Made by a program: the position numbers and the translations under genes. 64,000 nucleotides of DNA from Gemmatimonadota bacterium (lineage in GTDB: Bacteria; Gemmatimonadota; Gemmatimonadetes; Longimicrobiales; Gaopeijiaceae): positions 124,001 to 188,000 of the forward strand of contig JAUIEJ010000006.1 in assembly GCA_030428885.1 (NCBI GenBank). Direction: 5' to 3'. Positions 59,425-64,000 of the stretch are shown here, one piece after another (the first letter of the stretch is position 1; every line of letters starts with the position of its first letter). A model generated the notes under the pieces. The model saw only the letters and a program-made list of their open reading frames with translations. It was not told the DNA's origin and made no database searches.

Positions 59425-61388
59425 CGGGGACCGACGAGCGGGCCCGTCTCACTCGGCGCCTGGAGGCGATGTCGCCCCTGGCCCTGGCATCGCTGGCGAG
59501 GGCGCTCGGCGAAACCGGTGGCGATCGCTCCCGCCTGACCGCGTTCATCGAGGCAGAGGGGCCCGACGTCGACGGGGCCGAACTCCGGGCCCACCTCGAG
59601 GAGCGCCTCCCGGACTACATGGTGCCCGCACGGTACGTCCGGATCGAGCGGTTTCCCCGCACGCCTGCAGGGAAGCTCGATCGGCGGGCCGTGGCGGCGA
59701 TGTCGGGCGACGAACTCTCCGCGGCGGCTGCCCCCGGGGCCTTCGTGCCGCCGCGCGACGAGACCGAGGAGCTTCTGGCGCGGATCTGGCGCGACGTGCT
59801 CGGAACGGACGAGATCGGCGTGCACGACGACTTCTTCGAACTGGGAGGCGACTCGCTCCTGAGCATCCGGGTGATCTCCCGGGCCGGCCGGGAGGGCCTC
59901 GAGATCGCTCCGGCAGACTTCTTCGACCATCCGACCATCGCTCAACTGGCGGTCCTGGCCGGAACGACGCGCGCCTCGGCCGAACAGGGCGTCGTCACCG
60001 GCTCCGCTCCCCTCACGCCCATCCAGCACTGGTTCTTCGAGAGGGTCACGCAGGCACGACACCACTGGAACCAGGCGGTGTTGCTCACCCCGCCGCCATC
60101 GATGGACGCGGCGGCGTTCGAACGCGCAGTCGAAGCGCTCGTGCGGCATCACGATGCGCTTCGCGCCCGCCTCGTGGTCCAGGACGGCCAACGGCGTCAG
60201 GTCTTCGATCCCCCCGAGGAGGTCGGGTGCGCCGAGGTGATCGATTTCTCGGGCGTGGCGCCCACCGACCGTCTCGATCGCCTGGCCGCGGAGGCGACGC
60301 GCATCCACGAGTCGTTCTCCCTGGACGGCGGACCCCTCTTCCGGGCGGTCCTCTTCCATGGAGGCGACGCGTTCAAGCGTGTCCTCCTCGTGGCGCACCA
60401 CCTCGTCGTCGACGCCCACTCCTGGACGATCCTGCTCGACGACCTGTCGGCACTCGTGGCCGGCGGGCCGGGCGACGAAACCCACCCGCTCCCCCGCAAG
60501 ACCTCGTCGATGCTCGCGTGGGCCGAGGGCCTCGCCGCAGCCGCCGAAGAGCTCGACGTGGGCACCCTCCGGACGGTGTGGGCCCTCCCGGAGCGGGGCA
60601 CCTCGACCCACGACCCCGACCCCGCACATATCGGCCCCGCCACCCGGAACCGGCGGGTCGAGCTGACCGAAAGCGCGTCGTCGGACTTCCTCCAGGCCGT
60701 CTCGGCTCGCGACGACGTGAGCCCGCAGCAGGCGATCCTGGGGGCGGTCGTCACGGCGTGGCGCCGGTGGTCGGGGACGCCTCTTTCGCAGGTCGACGTG
60801 GAGGGCCATGGACGGGACGTGCTGTCGGGGACGCTCGACGTCTCGCGCACGGTGGGCTGGTTCACGACCGTCTTTCCACTGGCGCTCGAGATTCGCACCG
60901 GGTCGGTGCACGAGGCCGCCTCGGCGGTGAGGGGCGCCTTCGCCTCTCTCCCGCTCCGCGGCGGGAGCCACGGCCTCCTGCGCTATCTCCATCCCGATCC
61001 CGCCGTGCGGGAGGAATTCGCGGCCGGTCGGCACTCCGACCTCCTCTTCAACTACCTCGGCGCCTACGACGGCGAACTCGCGCCCGACTCCCCCTTCGAG
61101 AGCGCGGCCGAGTCGACGGGCCCTGCGCGCCCGGTCGATACACGACCCGCCTACGGTGTCGAGATCAACACTTCGGTGGAGCGCGGCCGTCTGACCCTGC
61201 GGGTGACCGTCGACGCGGCCCGGTATGCTCCCGAGGCGGTGGCCGATCTCGTCGAACACATGGAGCAGGCGCTCGAGGAATTCACTCGGGAGGCCCCTGC
61301 CGAGACGACCCGCCTCGACCTGGCGGGGCTCGACGACGCCGGACTCGAACACCTGTCCGACCTGCTTTCCGAGATCGACGGGGAGTAG
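59421..61388 (+). CDS. NRPS A(C-terminal part)-T-E protein
   Basis: A 655-residue synthetase beginning with a helical stretch, then the A-domain C-terminal subdomain: LEERLPDYMVPARYVRIERF (A9) and TPAGKLDRRA (A10, Lys85). It has no N-terminal A subdomain; that is in the gene at 55874. A T domain follows with Ser145 in LGGDSLLS, then an epimerisation domain (IQHWFFERVTQARHHWNQAV, HHLVVDAHSW from 326, DVSRTVGWFTTVFP, LLFNYLGAYDG, RPAYGVEINTSVERG). So the residue activated by the split A domain should be delivered in D form. GTG start overlaps the methyltransferase stop by 4 bases. Confidence 0.9.
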   Translation: MTGTDERARLTRRLEAMSPLALASLARALGETGGDRSRLTAFIEAEGPDVDGAELRAHLEERLPDYMVPARYVRIERFPRTPAGKLDRRAVAAMSGDELSAAAAPGAFVPPRDETEELLARIWRDVLGTDEIGVHDDFFELGGDSLLSIRVISRAGREGLEIAPADFFDHPTIAQLAVLAGTTRASAEQGVVTGSAPLTPIQHWFFERVTQARHHWNQAVLLTPPPSMDAAAFERAVEALVRHHDALRARLVVQDGQRRQVFDPPEEVGCAEVIDFSGVAPTDRLDRLAAEATRIHESFSLDGGPLFRAVLFHGGDAFKRVLLVAHHLVVDAHSWTILLDDLSALVAGGPGDETHPLPRKTSSMLAWAEGLAAAAEELDVGTLRTVWALPERGTSTHDPDPAHIGPATRNRRVELTESASSDFLQAVSARDDVSPQQAILGAVVTAWRRWSGTPLSQVDVEGHGRDVLSGTLDVSRTVGWFTTVFPLALEIRTGSVHEAASAVRGAFASLPLRGGSHGLLRYLHPDPAVREEFAAGRHSDLLFNYLGAYDGELAPDSPFESAAESTGPARPVDTRPAYGVEINTSVERGRLTLRVTVDAARYAPEAVADLVEHMEQALEEFTREAPAETTRLDLAGLDDAGLEHLSDLLSEIDGE

Positions 61389-61390
61389 CC

Positions 61391-63829
61391 ATGGCTCCGA
61401 AGAACGTCGACGACATCTTCCCGCTGACCCCCATGCAGCGGCTGATGCTCATGCACAGCGTCGCCCACCCGGAGTCGCCCACCCTGACCAACCAGGTCCG
61501 CTACGACATCGACGGTCCACTCGACGTGCCCCGGTTCCGGGCCGCCTGGGAGGCGTTGATGCGGCGGCATGCCGCGCTCCGGACCGCAGTGCTCTGGGAG
61601 GGACTGGACCGACCGTTGAACGTGGTCCGCCGCGAGGTCGTCCTTCCTTTCGAGGAGGTCGACGCTTCGGATGCGTCGCCGGAGGAGCAGGACCGGGTAG
61701 TTGCCGCCATGGCCGAGCGGCATGCCTCGGGTTTCGAGCTTCCCCGGGCGCCGCTCATGCGGTGCGCTCTCGTGCGGCGCGCGCCGACCCGCCACGCCTT
61801 CGTGTGGAGCGTCCACCACATCGTCGTGGACCGCTGGAGCTACGAGATCCTCATCCGCGATCTGGAGGCGTTCTACGAGGCCGGCAATTCCGGTGTGGAG
61901 CCGGAGCTGCCGGCTCCGGGCCGGTTCCGCGACTACGTGGCGTGGCTCGGACGCCGGCCCGCCGGCGCGTCGGAGCGCTTCTGGCGCGACCACCTGTCCG
62001 GGGTCCGGGCACCCACCCTCTGGGAGCCGGGCCCGGGCGCGGATCCAGGGGCAGGCCGGGCCCGCACCGAGCGGGCTCTCGACCCGGCCGACGCCGCACG
62101 TCTCGAGGCTCGAGCGTCGCAGTGGCGCACCACGCCGGCCACCGTCGTCCTGGCCTCCATCGGCCTGATGCTGGCTGAGCGCAACGAATCGCCCGACGTC
62201 GTGACGGGGCTCACCGTGTCCGGTCGCCCGGCCGATGTGGACGGCGTCGAGGAGGCGGTGGGGTCGTTCATCAACAACGTGCCCCTTCGATTCAGTCTGC
62301 GGAACGACCGGCCACTCGGCGATTGGATGCGCGACATCCAGACCGTACAGGTGCAGCGGCAGCCGCACGAGCACGAGTCGTTGGACGTCATCGAGGAGTG
62401 GTCCGATCTGCCGGCGGGGAAGGCCCTCTCCGATGGCCTGGTCGTGCTCAACCTGCTCTCATCGGAATACCGCGCCTGGTCGGACATCCGGGTCCGCCCC
62501 GTGGCGGCCACCCTCGATGCCCGCTACCGGTGGGTGCTCCAAGTTGCGAAGGCGGGCGACGGTCTCGAACTCACCGTGGTCCACGACGCCGGTTCCGACG
62601 GTGCGCCCGCGCTCCTCGACGCCCTGGTGGAGACACTTCGCCGACTCGTGGCCGCCCCGGCCGACGCCACACTGGGCGCGGTCCTTCGGCTTCCGGAGCG
62701 GGTAGGCGGGGCCGCCGAGCCCGTCGACCGGGCCGACGGATCCCCCCGCGTCTGGGACGAGGATTCATCGTTCGTCGGGCAGGAAGTGCTCGCCATCTGG
62801 CGGGAGGTCCTGGGCCAGCCCGAGCTGGGGCTCGACGACGACTTCTTCGAGAGGGGAGGCACGTCGCTGCAGGCCGCCCGGATCTTCCGGCGGGTCGAGG
62901 GGATCACCGGGCGTGTACTCTCGCTGTCGGTCCTGCTCGAGGCCTCCACGCCGCGGCGGCTTCTCGCGGCGCTCGAGGTGCCCTCGGACCCGGCGGGCCC
63001 CCTGGTGCCCATCGTCCCCGGCGGGAGCGGACGCCCCATGGTCGCGGTGCCGGGCATCGGAGGGAACGTGGTCGGGCTCTATCCGCTCGCGAAGGCGTTG
63101 CGGGCCACGCGGCCTCTCTACGGTCTGCAGTCCCGCGGGCTGGACGGGTGCGCCCCACCCCTGACCACGATCGAGGAGATCGCGGCGGACTTCGCCGACG
63201 CGGTCCTCGAGGTGGGGGACGAGGGGATCCACCTCATGGGTGCCTGCTGGGGTGCGGCGGTGGCGTTCGAGCTGGCCCACCAACTGGAGGAACGGGGGGT
63301 CGCAGTGGCCTCGCTCTCGCTGGTCGATCCCGCGACCCTCCTGAGGAAGGACCCCGGGAGTCACGGCACGCCGGGTCAGGAGGAGGGAGCCGGGGAGCCG
63401 GTGGCGCGGGCCTTCGTCGCGGAACGACTGCGTTCGTACTGGGCGGATTTCCGAGACCGAGACTGGAGGAGTCGAGTTCGGTTCGTGCTCGGGAAGGCAA
63501 GCCTGGCGATGCGGCTGGTCCGCTCGGGTGGACGGACGGCGGAGTCCGTTTCGGAGATGAACGCCATCCGGGTCAAGGCGGCCAACACCGTGGCGGTGGA
63601 GGGCTACCGGCCGACCCGGGTTCGGGTCCCCGCCCGCGTGTACTTCTCCGAAGGTACGTGGATGGGGGCCGACGACCCGAGGCTCGAGTGGGTCGACCTG
63701 GTCGAGCCGACTCCCGAGGTCGTCACGACTCCGGGCATCGACTCCGGTGACGCCATCCAGACGTACGCGAAGGACTTCGCCGGCGAGTTGGAGCGCTGGT
63801 TGGACGCCGTCGATCCCCCGGCGCCCTGA
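61391..63829 (+). CDS. NRPS C-T-TE terminal module without an A domain; Cys-type thioesterase
   Basis: An 812-residue termination protein. Condensation domain: IFPLTPMQRLMLMHS, HHIVVDRWS (142-150). T domain: Ser492 in ERGGTSLQAA. Thioesterase: PMVAVPGIGGNVVGLYPLAK, then MGACWGAAVAFELAHQLEE, where the nucleophile elbow is G-A-C-W-G with Cys619 in place of Ser. The acid is probably in SLVDPATLL. The usual C-terminal GxH catalytic His is not seen: the corresponding TTPGIDSGDAIQTYAKDF has none. No A domain is present, so the T domain must be loaded in trans, perhaps by the stand-alone A enzyme at 48734. The C domain follows an E domain and should be a DCL type. ATG 61391 lies 2 bp after the previous stop. 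Confidence 0.9.
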   Translation: MAPKNVDDIFPLTPMQRLMLMHSVAHPESPTLTNQVRYDIDGPLDVPRFRAAWEALMRRHAALRTAVLWEGLDRPLNVVRREVVLPFEEVDASDASPEEQDRVVAAMAERHASGFELPRAPLMRCALVRRAPTRHAFVWSVHHIVVDRWSYEILIRDLEAFYEAGNSGVEPELPAPGRFRDYVAWLGRRPAGASERFWRDHLSGVRAPTLWEPGPGADPGAGRARTERALDPADAARLEARASQWRTTPATVVLASIGLMLAERNESPDVVTGLTVSGRPADVDGVEEAVGSFINNVPLRFSLRNDRPLGDWMRDIQTVQVQRQPHEHESLDVIEEWSDLPAGKALSDGLVVLNLLSSEYRAWSDIRVRPVAATLDARYRWVLQVAKAGDGLELTVVHDAGSDGAPALLDALVETLRRLVAAPADATLGAVLRLPERVGGAAEPVDRADGSPRVWDEDSSFVGQEVLAIWREVLGQPELGLDDDFFERGGTSLQAARIFRRVEGITGRVLSLSVLLEASTPRRLLAALEVPSDPAGPLVPIVPGGSGRPMVAVPGIGGNVVGLYPLAKALRATRPLYGLQSRGLDGCAPPLTTIEEIAADFADAVLEVGDEGIHLMGACWGAAVAFELAHQLEERGVAVASLSLVDPATLLRKDPGSHGTPGQEEGAGEPVARAFVAERLRSYWADFRDRDWRSRVRFVLGKASLAMRLVRSGGRTAESVSEMNAIRVKAANTVAVEGYRPTRVRVPARVYFSEGTWMGADDPRLEWVDLVEPTPEVVTTPGIDSGDAIQTYAKDFAGELERWLDAVDPPAP

Positions 63830-63848
63830 CGCCGCCGTGGGACCCGGC

Positions 63849-64000
63849 TCATCCTCGGCCGGACCCGCCGACCGCCATGAAAGCAGCGATCAGGTTCCGC
63901 TGCATTTCCGCGGTGCCCGCACTCACGGTGGCACCCAGAGCGTCCCGCACGTCGCGCTCGACCTCCCCCTCCGTCATGTACCCGCGCGCCCCATGGACCC
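63849..64000 (-). CDS. Acyl-CoA-dehydrogenase-family protein, C-terminal end (runs off right edge)
   Basis: About 50 codons of the C-terminus: VHGARGYMTEGEVERDVRDA then GTAEMQRNLIAAF, the standard ending of acyl-CoA dehydrogenases. At the place where medium-chain enzymes have the catalytic base (YEGT) this one has SAGT, as in the isovaleryl-CoA branch, where the base lies elsewhere. That branch includes the oxidases acting on carrier-bound proline. Beside a stand-alone A/carrier pair, this suggests dehydrogenation of a carrier-bound amino acid. It converges with the terminal synthetase gene, 19 bp apart. Confidence 0.8.
   Translation of the reverse strand, partial: VHGARGYMTEGEVERDVRDALGATVSAGTAEMQRNLIAAFMAVGGSGRG

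Noticed and set aside
1-64000. CRISPR arrays, tRNA and rRNA genes
   Set aside because: No regularly spaced repeats and no cloverleaf or rRNA-like sequence were noticed on reading; a tRNA or CRISPR scan was not possible here.

Overview
This window is a 64 kb piece of a high-GC bacterial chromosome. Sampled host lines count about 70% G+C. The gene set suggests Gemmatimonadota or a close relative: an orphan FtsX-type permease of the acidobacterial (ADOP) kind, several secreted six-bladed beta-propeller proteins with GxGPGEF-type repeats, a DUF5916 outer-membrane protein, a paired MoxR-like ATPase and VWA protein, and a LiaF-like protein with a DUF1707 N-terminus. No rRNA or tRNA gene was seen, so the phylum is an inference.

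Region 1 (1-21.1 kb) is ordinary host chromosome: an M1-like peptidase fragment, YgfZ, a SirB1-like protein, selD, lon, a metallo-hydrolase with a gamma-glutamyltransferase, a beta-propeller, a tandem NTF2 protein, a Nudix enzyme, an ADOP permease, ETF-ubiquinone oxidoreductase, a MoxR-like ATPase, an SDR, an FKBP and mutY. The selD gene is a selenoprotein gene. Its real start is 72 bases upstream of an in-frame UGA that sits exactly at the catalytic Cys/Sec position, and an fdhF-like hairpin follows.

Region 2 (21.1-29.2 kb) is a lower-GC island inserted between the 5' end of mutY and the VWA gene. It is bounded by two imperfect direct copies (about 75 bp) of the mutY 5' end. All its genes lie on the minus strand: a DUF3800 protein, a HEPN/Toprim protein, a small HEPN-like protein, and a compact run PD-(D/E)xK nuclease - SEFIR protein - HNH nuclease - second PD-(D/E)xK nuclease. 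This looks like an anti-phage defence island, and the four-gene run may be an undescribed system.

Region 3 (29.2-47.4 kb) returns to host genes: VWA protein, DUF5916 protein, a glycine-rich lipoprotein, a DNase-I-like phosphatase/nuclease, a Gfo/Idh/MocA oxidoreductase with a galactokinase-family enzyme, a LiaF-like protein, a PLP-dependent synthase, three further beta-propeller genes (one frameshifted), a PLP decarboxylase, a tiny overlapping membrane-protein gene and an ankyrin protein.

Region 4 (47.4-64 kb, continuing off the right edge) is a nonribosomal peptide cluster. One arm holds a stand-alone adenylation enzyme, a stand-alone carrier protein and a UDP-GlcNAc-2-epimerase-like protein, with a HupE/UreJ membrane protein between the arms. 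The other arm is a translationally coupled assembly line: C-A-T, C-A(N-terminal part), methyltransferase, A(C-terminal part)-T-E, then C-T-TE. The first A domain is interrupted by a PP-loop ATP pyrophosphatase with zinc-finger-like cysteines. The second A domain is interrupted at the equivalent site, but there the pieces are separate proteins joined only by 4-base stop/start overlaps. The terminal module has no A domain, and its thioesterase has Cys in place of Ser and no recognisable catalytic His. An acyl-CoA-dehydrogenase-like gene starts beyond the right edge. The cluster is the most unusual content here.
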